A stretch of 64,000 nucleotides of DNA, taken from the NCBI GenBank assembly GCA_944326385.1, contig CALVDT010000063.1, positions 1 to 64,000 of the forward strand, read 5' to 3'. Within the stretch, counting starts at the first letter, position 1; each line of letters begins with the position of its first letter. Shown one piece after another: positions 17,588 through 27,058 of the stretch. Below the pieces are notes generated by a model. It had not been told where the DNA came from, did no database searches, and worked only from the letters and a program-made list of their open reading frames with translations. The position numbers and the translations under genes are program-made. Source of the DNA: an uncultured Bacteroidales bacterium (GTDB lineage Bacteria > Bacteroidota > Bacteroidia > Bacteroidales > UBA932).

Positions 17588-18199
17588 TTACAGAGATTTT
17601 TCTTTGAATACTTCGAGAATCGACGGATATGTGTTGTCAAGGAAGGCCGGAAGGCTGGATTTGGCTACCCATGACGCCTTTGTGATATCCTCTTCCTTCT
17701 GGGGGACAAGGTCTACCGGGGCTGTGTAGAGCATGTCGAACCACCATGTGTGTTTCAGATGCCAGATGCCGTTCCTTTTGTAACAGTGGTCGGTTATGCA
17801 TATCAGATCTCCAAGGACCAGTTCCTTTACGCCTGTCTCTTCCTGGACTTCACGCAATGCGGTCTCCCTTATGTCTTCTCCAGGCTCCCTGTGTCCTTTC
17901 GGCAGATCCCACAGCCCGTTCCTGTTTATGAGCAGGAAATCGCCTCGTCTGTTTGATACCAGCCCTCCTCCGGCTTCGACCTCCTTGAATTCCGCGCAAA
18001 TCTTCCTGTAGGTGTCTTCCGTGTCTTCCGAAGGTATGTATATTCTTCCCAGTGTGCCGGATTGCTCGAAAAGCGTCACTATGCTGCGGATATCAGTCCT
18101 GCCGCCGGGGCAGAACTGGATGGCGTTCGGATCGGTAAGCGCCTGTGCATATGGCGGGCAGATGATTATGCATCTCTTTTCGAAATATATCTTGTGCAT
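17588..18199 (-). CDS. NUDIX hydrolase
   Basis: A 203-residue NUDIX hydrolase. The Nudix box (GHREPGEDIRETALREVQEE plus TGV) spans roughly residues 125-147 and has the REVQEE metal-binding core. N-terminal residues 1-75 form a short extra domain that is common in Bacteroidota paralogues. Substrate is not decided by the sequence; nucleoside diphosphate derivatives are the usual class. It is transcribed divergently from pyrE across a 76-base spacer. Confidence 0.85.
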   Translation of the reverse strand: MHKIYFEKRCIIICPPYAQALTDPNAIQFCPGGRTDIRSIVTLFEQSGTLGRIYIPSEDTEDTYRKICAEFKEVEAGGGLVSNRRGDFLLINRNGLWDLPKGHREPGEDIRETALREVQEETGVKELVLGDLICITDHCYKRNGIWHLKHTWWFDMLYTAPVDLVPQKEEDITKASWVAKSSLPAFLDNTYPSILEVFKEKSL

Positions 18200-18217
18200 T
18201 ATTATCCGTATAATTAT

Positions 18218-18225
18218 TATCTTTG
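18218..18225 (+). promoter_or_regulatory. pyrE promoter -7 box
   Basis: TATCTTTG fits TAnnTTTG and lies 60 bases before the pyrE start at 18285. The -33 partner is weak (CTTG at 18191-18194, spacer 23). Confidence 0.45.
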
Positions 18226-18284
18226 CAAAATGGGTTGCAAATATAGTAATATAACGCGAGTTTGATGAATTTCAAATGAAAATC

Positions 18285-18923
18285 ATGGAATCTAAAGAAA
18301 TAACAGTAGCAAAGTCGCTGCTCGACATCAAGGCTGTCCTCCTCAGTCCGGACAAGCCGTTCACATGGGCATCGGGATGGCTTTCGCCTATCTATTGCGA
18401 CAACAGGAGAATCCTTTCGTATCCTGAAATCAGGGAGAATGTATGCAAACTGATGGCCGGTATCATCAGGGAGAAATATCCGGACGTGGAAGTAGTGGCC
18501 GGTGTGGCGACAGGAGCGATAGCGCACGGGATGCTTATCGCTTATTTCCTCGGCAAGCCGTTCGTATACGTCAGGCCGAAACCGAAGGACCATGGGACAG
18601 GCTCTCAGATAGAGGGTATCCTCGGGGAGGGTGCCAAGGTAGTCGTGGTGGAGGATCTGATTTCCACTGGAAAAAGCAGTCTGGCAGCCGTCGATGCCCT
18701 GAACAAGGCATCTGCAGAAGTACTTGGAATGGTCGCTATCTTCTCTTATAATTTCAATCAGGCCAGAAGGGCATTTGAAGTGGCTGATGTGGAGCTTACC
18801 ACATTGACCAATTATGATGCGCTGATTGAAGTGGCCAGGGATACCGGATATGTTAAGGATTCCGACCTTGAACTTCTGAGGGAATGGCGTTTCTCCCCTT
18901 CGACTTGGGGCAAAAAGGAGTAG
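18285..18923 (+). CDS. pyrE: Orotate phosphoribosyltransferase
   Basis: A 212-residue enzyme that joins orotate to PRPP, giving orotidine 5'-phosphate in UMP synthesis. FTWASGWLSPIYCDNR is the N-terminal orotate/PRPP contact, and VVVVEDLISTGKSS at about 125-138 is the PRPP-binding loop. KPFVYVRPKPKDHGTGSQIEG carries the catalytic flexible-loop Lys residues. ATG 18285 gives the usual family start; ATG 18276 would add three residues. The ORF ends with an AAGGAG (18915-18920) that serves as ribosome site for the next gene. Confidence 0.95.
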   Translation: MESKEITVAKSLLDIKAVLLSPDKPFTWASGWLSPIYCDNRRILSYPEIRENVCKLMAGIIREKYPDVEVVAGVATGAIAHGMLIAYFLGKPFVYVRPKPKDHGTGSQIEGILGEGAKVVVVEDLISTGKSSLAAVDALNKASAEVLGMVAIFSYNFNQARRAFEVADVELTTLTNYDALIEVARDTGYVKDSDLELLREWRFSPSTWGKKE

Positions 18924-18925
18924 CC

Positions 18926-19378
18926 ATGGCGACAGAGATCAAGAGCAGGCACGCGACGGTGTCCAGACAGCCCTGTGAGCTGTACATGGGCTTTGTGGAT
19001 ATGCGGAATTTCCTGCAGTTCCTTCCAGAAGACAGGAAAAAGGATATCACAGCAGACTATGACTCGATCAGAGGTACGGTCCAGGGGTTCAATGTCGGGA
19101 TCAGGGTGGCGGACAGGATTCCCTATTCCAGAATAGACTTCAAGGATGACGGAGCTCCGTTCCAGTTCTCCATCTCGATGTTCTTCGATCCTGCACAGGA
19201 GGCCGGCAAGACGGATTTCCATATAGAATTTTCGGCTGAACTGAACTTCATGATGAAGATGCTCCTTGGATCCAGGCTTCAGGAGGCTCTGGACAAGCTT
19301 GTGACATCTCTGGCCGACGCTTCCGAAGGGAAGATGCCGGAAGGGTTTGATCCGTCGCAGTATGGATTCCGGAAATGA
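18926..19378 (+). CDS. SRPBCC (START-like) superfamily protein
   Basis: A 150-residue protein with the strand/helix order of SRPBCC/polyketide-cyclase-like folds: an N-terminal EIKSRHATVSRQP strand, a middle VADRIPYSRIDFK and a long C-terminal helix (MMKMLLGSRLQEALDKLV). Proteins of this kind follow pyrE in many Bacteroidota; the bound ligand is unknown. ATG 18926 is preferred because AAGGAG lies six bases upstream, overlapping the end of pyrE; an upstream frame start inside pyrE is rejected. Its last 17 bases overlap the start of the next gene. Confidence 0.75.
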   Translation: MATEIKSRHATVSRQPCELYMGFVDMRNFLQFLPEDRKKDITADYDSIRGTVQGFNVGIRVADRIPYSRIDFKDDGAPFQFSISMFFDPAQEAGKTDFHIEFSAELNFMMKMLLGSRLQEALDKLVTSLADASEGKMPEGFDPSQYGFRK

Positions 19379-20729
19379 GGATTTCAGGAAAATGCTTGCC
19401 GAGGCGGCAGGGTCGGACAGGGTGGATAGAATCCTGGCCGCACTGGAGCAGCCTGCATCTGTCTCGATAAGGTCCAATCCGTTCAAGAAACAAGCGTCAG
19501 CATTTGACGGAGAGCCTGTCCCATGGAACAGGCACGGCATGATACTCGGTGACAGGCCGATGTTCACGCTCGATCCTTTTCTCCATGCCGGATGCTATTA
19601 TGTCCAGGATTCCTCTTCGATGTTTCCCGGATATGTATTGAGGTTCTGTCTTGAGAACATGTTCCGGAATATGGGCAGGACGATAAGGGTACTGGATCTC
19701 TGCGCTGCTCCCGGCGGCAAGACTACGGATGCGGCGGCATCTCTCCGCGAATTTGCAGGCGGAGGCTTTGTCCTTGTCTCGAACGAAGTCATGAGGCAGA
19801 GGGCGTCTGTCCTGGCTGACAATGTGGCCATATGGGGAGATCCGAATGTGGCGGTAACATCTTCGGACCCGTCCTGTTTCTCTTCTCTGAACGGTGTCTT
19901 CGATGTGATACTTGCCGATGTGCCTTGTTCCGGTGAAGGAATGTTCAGAAAAGACAGGAAGGCCGTGGAGCAGTGGTCTGCCGGGAATGTGGAGCTGTGT
20001 GCTGCCCGACAGAGGCGCATCCTTGCCGATGTGTGGCCTGCCTTGGCTGAAGACGGGGTGTTGATTTATTCGACATGTACGTTCAACAGATATGAGAATG
20101 ACGGCAATGCCGGATGGGTGGCCGACACCTTGGGGGCAGACATAGTGCATCTTCCTGACACAGGCATCCCGGAAGGTGTCCTGCCGACCGGGAACGGATA
20201 CAGCCTGTTCCCCGGTTTTGTACCTGGCGAAGGCCAGTATTGCGCCATATTGCGGAAGACGTCCGCTGAAAGGAATACGGATATCGGCAAGGATACCGTG
20301 AAAAGAAAATCCGCAGGACAGCTCCCGGACGGCCTTTTCAGCATACCTGTACGGGCGGTGGAGCGGAACGGGGTGCTGAAAGCTGTTCCCGAAGCGATAG
20401 CGGACGATGTGATGTTTCTGGAAAAGCATCTGCGTGTGATATCATCGGGCTGTGCGGCAGGGACGTTGAAAGGAAAGGATTTTGTCCTGTCGGCGGATCT
20501 GGCTCTGGATATTTTCCTGGCAGAAGGGGCTTTCCCGAGAGTGGAAGTTGACCGAAGGACTGCATTGTCCTTCCTTCACAGGGAGACTGTCGTATTGCCG
20601 GGAGCGGAAAAAGGCTTTCTGCTGATATGTCATGAAGGTGTCCCTCTCGGCTTTGTGAAGAATCTTGGCGGCAGATGCAATAATCTTCATCCGCAGGAGC
20701 GGCGTATAAGAATGGATATAGGCAAATAA
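19362..20729 (+). CDS. RsmB/NOP family 16S rRNA (cytosine-C5)-methyltransferase, RsmF-like
   Basis: A 455-residue AdoMet-dependent RNA m5C methyltransferase. The N-terminal VSIRSNPFK segment and the Rossmann fold with VLDLCAAPGGKTTDAA (motif I) are clear. Both catalytic Cys motifs are present: DVPCSGEGMFRKD near residue 188 (motif IV) and IYSTCTFN near 238 (motif VI). The C-terminal 160 residues match the RsmF_methylt_CI/PUA-like tail seen in YebU/RsmF proteins. ATG 19362 overlaps the upstream gene by 17 bases; a later in-frame ATG at 19392 is possible but would shorten the conserved N-terminus. Confidence 0.88.
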   Translation: MDSGNEDFRKMLAEAAGSDRVDRILAALEQPASVSIRSNPFKKQASAFDGEPVPWNRHGMILGDRPMFTLDPFLHAGCYYVQDSSSMFPGYVLRFCLENMFRNMGRTIRVLDLCAAPGGKTTDAAASLREFAGGGFVLVSNEVMRQRASVLADNVAIWGDPNVAVTSSDPSCFSSLNGVFDVILADVPCSGEGMFRKDRKAVEQWSAGNVELCAARQRRILADVWPALAEDGVLIYSTCTFNRYENDGNAGWVADTLGADIVHLPDTGIPEGVLPTGNGYSLFPGFVPGEGQYCAILRKTSAERNTDIGKDTVKRKSAGQLPDGLFSIPVRAVERNGVLKAVPEAIADDVMFLEKHLRVISSGCAAGTLKGKDFVLSADLALDIFLAEGAFPRVEVDRRTALSFLHRETVVLPGAEKGFLLICHEGVPLGFVKNLGGRCNNLHPQERRIRMDIGK

Positions 20730-20749
20730 GGATTATGGAAAATTTCATT

Positions 20750-21685
20750 ATGGATATAAGGAAAATCATATTGGCTGTAATGATCCTGACAGGATCGGCT
20801 GCATCGGTCTCCGGACAGGGGAAGGAAGAATTGAAAAAGACTTATTCTGACAGGTACGATCTGGTGGTGTCGAAACTTGGCCCTGACGGAGTCGGGATCG
20901 AGACCATACTTGACCAGTGGGCAGCGGTCGACTCGCTCGATACGAAGATGCTTTCAGCCAGGTTCAGCTATTACTTTGCCAAGTCACAGTCGACATCCGT
21001 GGTGGTCAAGCCGGAAAAGAAATATCTCGGGGCTGACCCCGTCCTGTCGTTGAAGGATTCCACAGGTGCAGACGTATATTATTTCCAGGAAGTCTTCTAT
21101 GACGACTCTCTGTTTTCCATGTCCATGAAGAGTATCGACAAGGCCATAGCCGTAAGTCCGCAAAGGATAGACTTCCGTTTCTCCAAGGCGGCTGCTCTCC
21201 TGTCATATGAAAAGGACAGTCCTGACATGACGCTTTCATTCCTTCTCGGACTGGTGGAGGAGGATGCCGGGGGCATGGAGTGGGAATATCCGGGTTATGA
21301 ACTGGATGATGACTTTTTCAAAAGTTCCATGCAGGAATATTGCTATGCATTCTTCAAGCTCGGGACACCTTCTTCCTATGAAGCATTCAGGACATTGTCG
21401 GAACGGATGCTCATGGCAGATCCCGATGACCCGCAATTCATCTCGAATCTCGGCTCATACTGCCTTGTGGTCTCCAAAGATTACGGCAAGGCCTTGAAGT
21501 ATTACAAGAAGGCCTTGAAAATCAATCCGCAAGACTATCCTACTCTGAAAAACTGCGTACTTCTGGCACGTCAGCAGAAAAACCGGAAACTTGAAAAGAA
21601 GTATCTTACTCTCTTCAAGGAAGTGGCTCCTGAGAATGAGAAACTTGCCGCAGAGGCTCGTCTGGAGTTCCTGTCAGGGAAATAG
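20750..21685 (+). CDS. Secreted tetratricopeptide repeat protein
   Basis: A 311-residue exported protein from ATG 20750, which gives a compact signal peptide (about 1-22, cleavage after VSGQ). ATG 20735 would add MENFI and is also possible. The clearest TPR unit is near the C-terminus: the DYGKALKYYKKALKINPQD segment with a preceding SNLGSYCLV helix. Weaker helical pairs occupy about 80-220. TPR domains usually bind other proteins, so a periplasmic scaffold role is likely, but no partner is evident. It follows the methyltransferase by 5 to 20 bases. Confidence 0.75.
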   Translation: MDIRKIILAVMILTGSAASVSGQGKEELKKTYSDRYDLVVSKLGPDGVGIETILDQWAAVDSLDTKMLSARFSYYFAKSQSTSVVVKPEKKYLGADPVLSLKDSTGADVYYFQEVFYDDSLFSMSMKSIDKAIAVSPQRIDFRFSKAAALLSYEKDSPDMTLSFLLGLVEEDAGGMEWEYPGYELDDDFFKSSMQEYCYAFFKLGTPSSYEAFRTLSERMLMADPDDPQFISNLGSYCLVVSKDYGKALKYYKKALKINPQDYPTLKNCVLLARQQKNRKLEKKYLTLFKEVAPENEKLAAEARLEFLSGK

Positions 21686-21705
21686 CTTCCGGTACACAGG
21701 CGGCC

Positions 21706-22677
21706 TTACTGCTTCCTGTGTCTTAGCCTGTACAGCTGGTATGAATTGAATATATTGTGCCAGATGCAGTAGAATCCTCCTGCGATTGAAGACACGGGAG
21801 TCATGAATGTGTATCCCATCCAGATGGCGAATACCGTATTCTTCTGTCCAAGTGCCTGTCCTGCAGTGATGGATGCACCGTATTTCCTTCCGATTTTCTT
21901 CCCGGCCCAGAACTGCATGGCGCAGCAGGCCAGAGATACTATGGCCAGTCCTGCCTGATATATGGCAGGAACGGTGCTGTGTACAATGGAGCGCGTCGTC
22001 ATGGCTATGGCAAGCATAAGGGATATTCCCCAAAGATAGAATGCCAGGTCAGGGAACCGCAGCAGCCATGAGTGAAGCCCCGGAAGCAGATACCTGACCA
22101 GGAAGGCGAGCAGGCAAGGGGCTATCAGAAGCGGGAATACCTTTGCCAGGATCATGCTGAAAGCAGTGAAGAAGGACATTCCATCCGACGGATGCACGAA
22201 CGGGATGAAGACAGGAACGAGTATGGCTGCAGCCAGGTTTATTATTATGGTATAGGCTGTGAGACCGGAGATGTCCCCGCCGAGTTTTCCGGTCACTACT
22301 GCCGCCGCTGTCGCAGTAGGGCAGATAAGGCAGAGCATTGCCCCTTCTATCAGTACTTTCCAGTGGAAATCAGGCAGATATACCATGGCTACTGCCGCCA
22401 GCATGAATCCGGCAGACTGTATGAGCAGCAGCCAGACGTGCCATTTCCTCGGTCTGAGATCCCTGGGTTCTATGCGGCAGAATGAAAGGAAGAGCATGAC
22501 GAATAGAAGCATCGGCTGCAGAATGTCTATTGTCTTTTTCAGACAAGGCCCTGCAGGAGACAGGAACGGCATGCTGTCATATATGAGGTAGAGCAGGATG
22601 CCTGAGATTATCGATATGGGCAGGGTCCAGTTTTTCAGGAAGCCTATAGTGCGGCCGGTGATATTGGCAGTATTCAT
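21706..22677 (-). CDS. Bile acid:sodium symporter family transporter
   Basis: A 323-residue integral membrane protein with about nine to ten hydrophobic segments between residues 15 and 310. The signature of the BASS/ASBT fold is seen in LICPTATAAAVVTGKLGGD near 115-133 and GQALGQKNTVFAIWMGYTF near 270-288, the two crossover regions that bind sodium in ASBT homologues. Substrate is not known; family members carry organic anions, pantoate or other acids, and bile acids are only one case. It is a single gene, convergent with the TPR gene (20-base gap). Confidence 0.85.
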   Translation of the reverse strand: MNTANITGRTIGFLKNWTLPISIISGILLYLIYDSMPFLSPAGPCLKKTIDILQPMLLFVMLFLSFCRIEPRDLRPRKWHVWLLLIQSAGFMLAAVAMVYLPDFHWKVLIEGAMLCLICPTATAAAVVTGKLGGDISGLTAYTIIINLAAAILVPVFIPFVHPSDGMSFFTAFSMILAKVFPLLIAPCLLAFLVRYLLPGLHSWLLRFPDLAFYLWGISLMLAIAMTTRSIVHSTVPAIYQAGLAIVSLACCAMQFWAGKKIGRKYGASITAGQALGQKNTVFAIWMGYTFMTPVSSIAGGFYCIWHNIFNSYQLYRLRHRKQ

Positions 22678-22740
22678 GGAACGGAAATCAAATTGACGTG
22701 CAAATATGAGAAAAAAAATGAAAGGTTTTCAAATAATCGC

Positions 22741-22748
22741 TATCTTTG
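22741..22748 (+). promoter_or_regulatory. pepO promoter -7 box
   Basis: TATCTTTG fits TAnnTTTG exactly and lies 30 bases before the start at 22779. The -33 region is A-rich with no clear TTTG. Confidence 0.5.
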
Positions 22749-22778
22749 CAAGAATATATCAAGTGAACAGTAACTGCG

Positions 22779-24800
22779 ATGAGTATGAATAGAATAATAG
22801 GATGCCTGACGATTGCTGCGGCTTTGACATTTTCCTGCAGGGAACCGGAAAATATCGAACCGGCTCTTGACCTTTCCAATCTTGACCGGACAGTAGCCCC
22901 TGGAGATGATTTCTACAGATATGCTACAGGCGGCTGGATGAAAGCACATCCGCTGAAACCGGAATATGCCCGGTACGGGACTTTCAATGAGCTGATAGAC
23001 AATAACGGGAAGCAGCTGCGAACTCTTTTCGGGAATCTGGCGGAATCCAATCCTGTTCCGGGGAGTGATGCCCAGAAGATAGACGACCTTTACAGGATGG
23101 GGCTCGATTCCTTGCGGCTTGCATCCGAAGGGGCAGCTCCTCTCAGGAAAGGTCTGGCCGAGATAGAGTCGATAACAGACAGCCGCTCCTTTGCGGAAAC
23201 CGTGGCGAGGATGCATGCTTCCGCCGAGTTCCCGCTTTTCTCGGCGTATGTGTCGGCGGATATGACCGACAGCGGCAGGAATGTCCTTTACCTTTCACAG
23301 TCAGGACTTGGAATGGGGGACAAGGATTATTATACCGATGAATCGAATGCGGCCCTGAAGGAGGGATACCGGCAGTATCTATCCTCGATTTTCAGACTGT
23401 CCGGTTGCGAGGAACCGGATTCTTCTGCAGTGGATGTACTTGAAATAGAGGATGCCTTGGCCGGAATTTCCTGGTCCGGCGTTGAACTCAGGGATGTCAT
23501 CCGCTCATATAATCCCATGTCTGCCAAGGAACTGAAGGAAACCTACCGTAATTTCGACTTCGGAGCCTGGTTCAGGGAACTTGGAATCGAGGAACCTGAC
23601 AAGATCATAGTAGGGCAGCCTTCATATTTCGCAGGTCTGGATTCCCTTCTTGCGGAGCCTGATTATGGAAAGCTCAGGAAATATCTTTCTTCAAGGTATA
23701 TTTCAGAGTACTGTACATTGCTCGGAGAGGATTTCTACGATGCAGACTTTGCATTCTTCAAGAAGATGATGGCCGGGGTGGAAGAGAAGCAGCCGAGGTG
23801 GAAACGCTCTCTCGAAGTGGCCAGCAGCATGCTTCCTGAAGCAGTGGGCAAGCTGTATGCGGAAGCTTATTTCCCTCAGGAGTCGAAAGATGCAATGGTG
23901 AAGATGGTCGGCAATATCAGGTCTGCCCTGCGTGAACACATCGATTCGCTCGGATGGATGTCCGATTCCACGAAGATGGTGGCAAAGGAAAAGCTGGATG
24001 CCATCGTGGTCAAGATCGGCTATCCTGACAAATGGAAGGATTATTCTACTCTGATCATAAACCCGACATTGCCGTACATGGAGAATGTCCGCAATATCAG
24101 GAGATGGGAAATGGCTGAAAATTTCTCCAGGCTGGCAAAACCTGTCGACAGGACAGAGTGGCTCATGAGTCCGCAGACTGTCAATGCATACTATAATCCT
24201 GCGACAAACGAGATATGTTTTCCTGCCGCAATACTCCAGCCTCCTTTCTTCAATCCGGAAGCTGATGATGCCGTCAATTACGGAGCCATAGGCGTAGTCA
24301 TAAGCCATGAAATGACCCATGGATTCGATGATCAGGGACGTCATTTCGACAAGAACGGGAACATGACCGACTGGTGGAAGCCGGAGGATGAGGAGACATT
24401 CCGGAAAATGACGGATGTACTTGTGGCACAGTTCGATTCAGTTTACGTGCTGCCTGGCCTTAGGGCAAACGGAGCCTTGTGCCTCGGAGAAAACATAGCC
24501 GATCAGGGCGGCCTGCGTGTTGCATATACTGCGCTGCAGAACTCTTTCGGAGAAACGAGGCCTGCCGATATAGACGGTTTCACTGCCGAGCAGAGGTTCT
24601 ATCTTTCCTATGCGAATGTCTGGGCGATGAATATTACAGATGAGGAGAAGGCCCGTCTTACGAGACTTGACGTGCACTCTCTGGGAGAGAACCGAGTGAA
24701 TGTGACACTGAGGAATCTCCAGACTTTCTTTGACGCATTCGGAATAGAGGAAGGAGACCCTATGTACAGACCTGAGGAGGAAAGGGTTGTAATCTGGTAA
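22779..24800 (+). CDS. pepO: M13 family zinc metallopeptidase (PepO/neprilysin-like), lipoprotein
   Basis: A 673-residue zinc endopeptidase. The N-terminus is a lipoprotein signal with a Cys at about residue 21 (LTFSC), so it should be anchored in the envelope. The M13 N domain covers about 35-430. The C-terminal catalytic part has HEMTHGFDDQG near 510 (HExxH) and GENIADQGG near 570, giving the third zinc ligand and its Asp partner. The ending RPEEERVVIW is the family terminus. Initiation may also be at ATG 22785. FtsX-like permease starts nine bases after the stop. Confidence 0.94.
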   Translation: MSMNRIIGCLTIAAALTFSCREPENIEPALDLSNLDRTVAPGDDFYRYATGGWMKAHPLKPEYARYGTFNELIDNNGKQLRTLFGNLAESNPVPGSDAQKIDDLYRMGLDSLRLASEGAAPLRKGLAEIESITDSRSFAETVARMHASAEFPLFSAYVSADMTDSGRNVLYLSQSGLGMGDKDYYTDESNAALKEGYRQYLSSIFRLSGCEEPDSSAVDVLEIEDALAGISWSGVELRDVIRSYNPMSAKELKETYRNFDFGAWFRELGIEEPDKIIVGQPSYFAGLDSLLAEPDYGKLRKYLSSRYISEYCTLLGEDFYDADFAFFKKMMAGVEEKQPRWKRSLEVASSMLPEAVGKLYAEAYFPQESKDAMVKMVGNIRSALREHIDSLGWMSDSTKMVAKEKLDAIVVKIGYPDKWKDYSTLIINPTLPYMENVRNIRRWEMAENFSRLAKPVDRTEWLMSPQTVNAYYNPATNEICFPAAILQPPFFNPEADDAVNYGAIGVVISHEMTHGFDDQGRHFDKNGNMTDWWKPEDEETFRKMTDVLVAQFDSVYVLPGLRANGALCLGENIADQGGLRVAYTALQNSFGETRPADIDGFTAEQRFYLSYANVWAMNITDEEKARLTRLDVHSLGENRVNVTLRNLQTFFDAFGIEEGDPMYRPEEERVVIW

Positions 24801-24809
24801 TGCCATTTT

Positions 24810-25982
24810 ATGTCGGCGACTGGCTTTATCGCAGGAAGGCTGCGCTACCGTGGCAGGATTGCAATGGTTTCCATAGCGTTGAGCTTCCTTGTGATGATCA
24901 TTGCAGTTTCAGTCTCGTCAGGTTTCAGAAAGGAACTCAGGGATGCAGTTTCCGCCGTTTCCGGTGATGTCAGACTCCTTCCCTCGGATCTGGACTGGCT
25001 GTCCGGAAGCACTCCGCTCGAGAGAAACCATTCCTGCCTTGTCCATATTGGACAGATACAAGGGGTAAGGGAAATCCATCCGGTCATATACAGGGCCGGA
25101 ATAGTGAAAAATGACGATATAGTCCACGGAGTGCTTTTCAAGGGGGTTGAAGACGCTGCCTTGCCGGATTCCGTATCAATGGCTGCAAGTATCCCGTCCA
25201 GGCTGTCTGCCTTGCTGGGCGCAGGCGAAGGAGAAAACTTCAACGCTTATTTCATAGGCGATAAAGTCAAGGTCAGGAAGTTTCATGTATGTGAGGTGCA
25301 TGAAGATATACAGGGAACGGACGACAAGCTGGTGGTCTATGCAAGGTTGTCTGATTTGCAAAGGCTTAACGGCTGGAATCCCGACCAGGTGTCAGCGTTC
25401 GAGATCCTTCTTGCCGACAATATGCGCTCTACAGGGCAGATGGCTGCGTTATCCAGGGAGATAGGTGCTGCCGCATTGCTCTATTCAGGTGATGACGAAT
25501 CCTCCATGGTCAGCGTTTCGGCAGCGGATTCCAATCCACAGCTTTTCGACTGGCTATCCCTTATAGATTTCAATGTCTTTATCGTCATTGCCCTGATGAC
25601 AGTGGTGGCCGGGTTCAACATGATTTCAGGACTGCTTATTCTCCTGTTTGAAAATATCCCCACCATAGGTACCCTTAAATCCCTCGGCATGACGGATCGT
25701 TCCATAGCCATGGTATTCCTCCGTACATCCTCATCCTTGGTGTTGAAGGGAATGCTGCTCGGGAATGCTGCCGCATTCATATTCTGCGCCATTCAGCATC
25801 TGACTCGTTTCATCACGCTTGATCCGGAGAATTATTTCATTTCATACGTCCCTGTACATCTCGAGATATACAAGATAATGGCAGCGGATGCAGCAGCTTA
25901 TATCGTGATAATGCTGCTCCTCCTGCTGCCGTCAATGTTCATTTCCAAAGTCGATCCGGCCAGGACTGTCAGGGTGAATTAA
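24810..25982 (+). CDS. FtsX/LolE-like ABC transporter permease
   Basis: A 390-residue permease with the MacB/FtsX layout: one membrane helix at about 18-38, a large periplasmic domain to about 255, then three helices in the C-terminal FtsX domain (about 262-385). IPTIGTLKSLGMTDRSIAMVF is the conserved cytoplasmic loop that couples to the ATPase. It resembles LolC/LolE subunits, which release lipoproteins from the inner membrane; a second such permease lies at 47730-48977, so the two could form a LolCE-type pair. No ATPase gene is adjacent. Its last four bases overlap the end of the convergent mltF-like gene. Confidence 0.88.
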   Translation: MSATGFIAGRLRYRGRIAMVSIALSFLVMIIAVSVSSGFRKELRDAVSAVSGDVRLLPSDLDWLSGSTPLERNHSCLVHIGQIQGVREIHPVIYRAGIVKNDDIVHGVLFKGVEDAALPDSVSMAASIPSRLSALLGAGEGENFNAYFIGDKVKVRKFHVCEVHEDIQGTDDKLVVYARLSDLQRLNGWNPDQVSAFEILLADNMRSTGQMAALSREIGAAALLYSGDDESSMVSVSAADSNPQLFDWLSLIDFNVFIVIALMTVVAGFNMISGLLILLFENIPTIGTLKSLGMTDRSIAMVFLRTSSSLVLKGMLLGNAAAFIFCAIQHLTRFITLDPENYFISYVPVHLEIYKIMAADAAAYIVIMLLLLLPSMFISKVDPARTVRVN

Positions 25983-27049
25983 GCCGGACAGATCTCGCAG
26001 AACACCGAATAGATGTTCAGGATGTTGTCCACGTAATTCATGGTCTCAGTGCCGTTGAATTTGCCGAACCTCAGATGTATTTCCTGCAGGGTGGCATCTT
26101 CCCGCATTGAAGGTATGACCTTGAGTATGTCGTCCCATCTGTTCGTGTCGAGATTGCGGGCTGCCGCAAGATTCCTGCAGTCGGCAATCCTGCCTTCTCC
26201 GGCATTGTATGATGCCAGAACGAACTTGAATCTTTCGAAATCCGTCATTCCGTCATCGCTGTACATCTTCTGGAGACGTGCGAGGTGCATGGTCCCTGCC
26301 TTGATGTTCTCTTCAGGATCAAGAAGGTCGGTAATACCGTAATATTCAGCCGTGGCAGGCATAACCTGCATCAGTCCTGTGGCGCCACGGTGCGATACGG
26401 TGTTGATGGAGAACTTGGATTCCTGGTAAATGACAGCTGCAAGCATTCTCCAGTCCCATCCGAGTTTCAGGGCGTATTCCTTTATCAGCGAGTCATATGG
26501 ACTCAGTCTGGAAGAGATGAGGCCGCGTTCGAATCTGGATATCGGATTGACGGACCTGTGGTATTTTATCCATAGCTGCCGGTAGTCCTCAGACTCAGAA
26601 AAAGTGGCGATCCAGGTGTTGATTTCCTTGACTTTGGCGATGTCCTCGCTGTTTACGGCCCAGACTGCATTGTCCAGATTCCTGGTGAGGATTATATTGC
26701 TGCCGTAGTGACTGCATGTGTCAGGCAATACCATGATGTCTATGTCGCCTGTCTCGAGAGAGTCCACGTAGTCGCAGTGGTTGTCAGCAAGGACAATCTC
26801 GACTTCGGCACCAACATGATTCCCGAATTCCTTGAGAAGGTCGTAACTGAAACCTGTCTTGAATCCGTTTTTTCCATAGTTCTCGTTCCCTGTGTTGATG
26901 ATGCATCTGAGAGTGTCACCGCCGAATGTCTCGTACGGGCTGACACTGTCGACTGCATTTGTACGTTCACCGATTGTCACAGATCCGGAGATCAGAATGA
27001 CAGCGGCGCAATACCTCAATACTGAGCGCGTTTTTTCCGTAATTTTCAT
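25979..27049 (-). CDS. MltF-like lytic transglycosylase
   Basis: A 356-residue peptidoglycan lyase of the MltF type. After a signal peptide (about 1-32) comes a solute-binding-like domain to about 175 (GFSYDLLKEFG, DIDIMVLPDTC). An SLT domain follows, with the catalytic Glu in AVIYQESKF near residue 210, then GATGLMQVMPATAEYYG and LASYNAGEGRI. Such enzymes cleave the glycan strand with 1,6-anhydroMurNAc formation, feeding cell-wall recycling. A perfect AGGAGG ribosome site overlaps the stop codon of the upstream porin gene, suggesting coupled translation. Confidence 0.92.
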   Translation of the reverse strand: MKITEKTRSVLRYCAAVILISGSVTIGERTNAVDSVSPYETFGGDTLRCIINTGNENYGKNGFKTGFSYDLLKEFGNHVGAEVEIVLADNHCDYVDSLETGDIDIMVLPDTCSHYGSNIILTRNLDNAVWAVNSEDIAKVKEINTWIATFSESEDYRQLWIKYHRSVNPISRFERGLISSRLSPYDSLIKEYALKLGWDWRMLAAVIYQESKFSINTVSHRGATGLMQVMPATAEYYGITDLLDPEENIKAGTMHLARLQKMYSDDGMTDFERFKFVLASYNAGEGRIADCRNLAAARNLDTNRWDDILKVIPSMREDATLQEIHLRFGKFNGTETMNYVDNILNIYSVFCEICPA

Positions 27050-27058
27050 AATTACCTC

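Noticed and set aside
21694..21721. Hairpin ACACAGG/CCTGTGT between the TPR gene and the symporter
   Set aside because: Seven-base arms with a 14-base loop, no T run, and overlap with the symporter 3' end; not convincing as a terminator.
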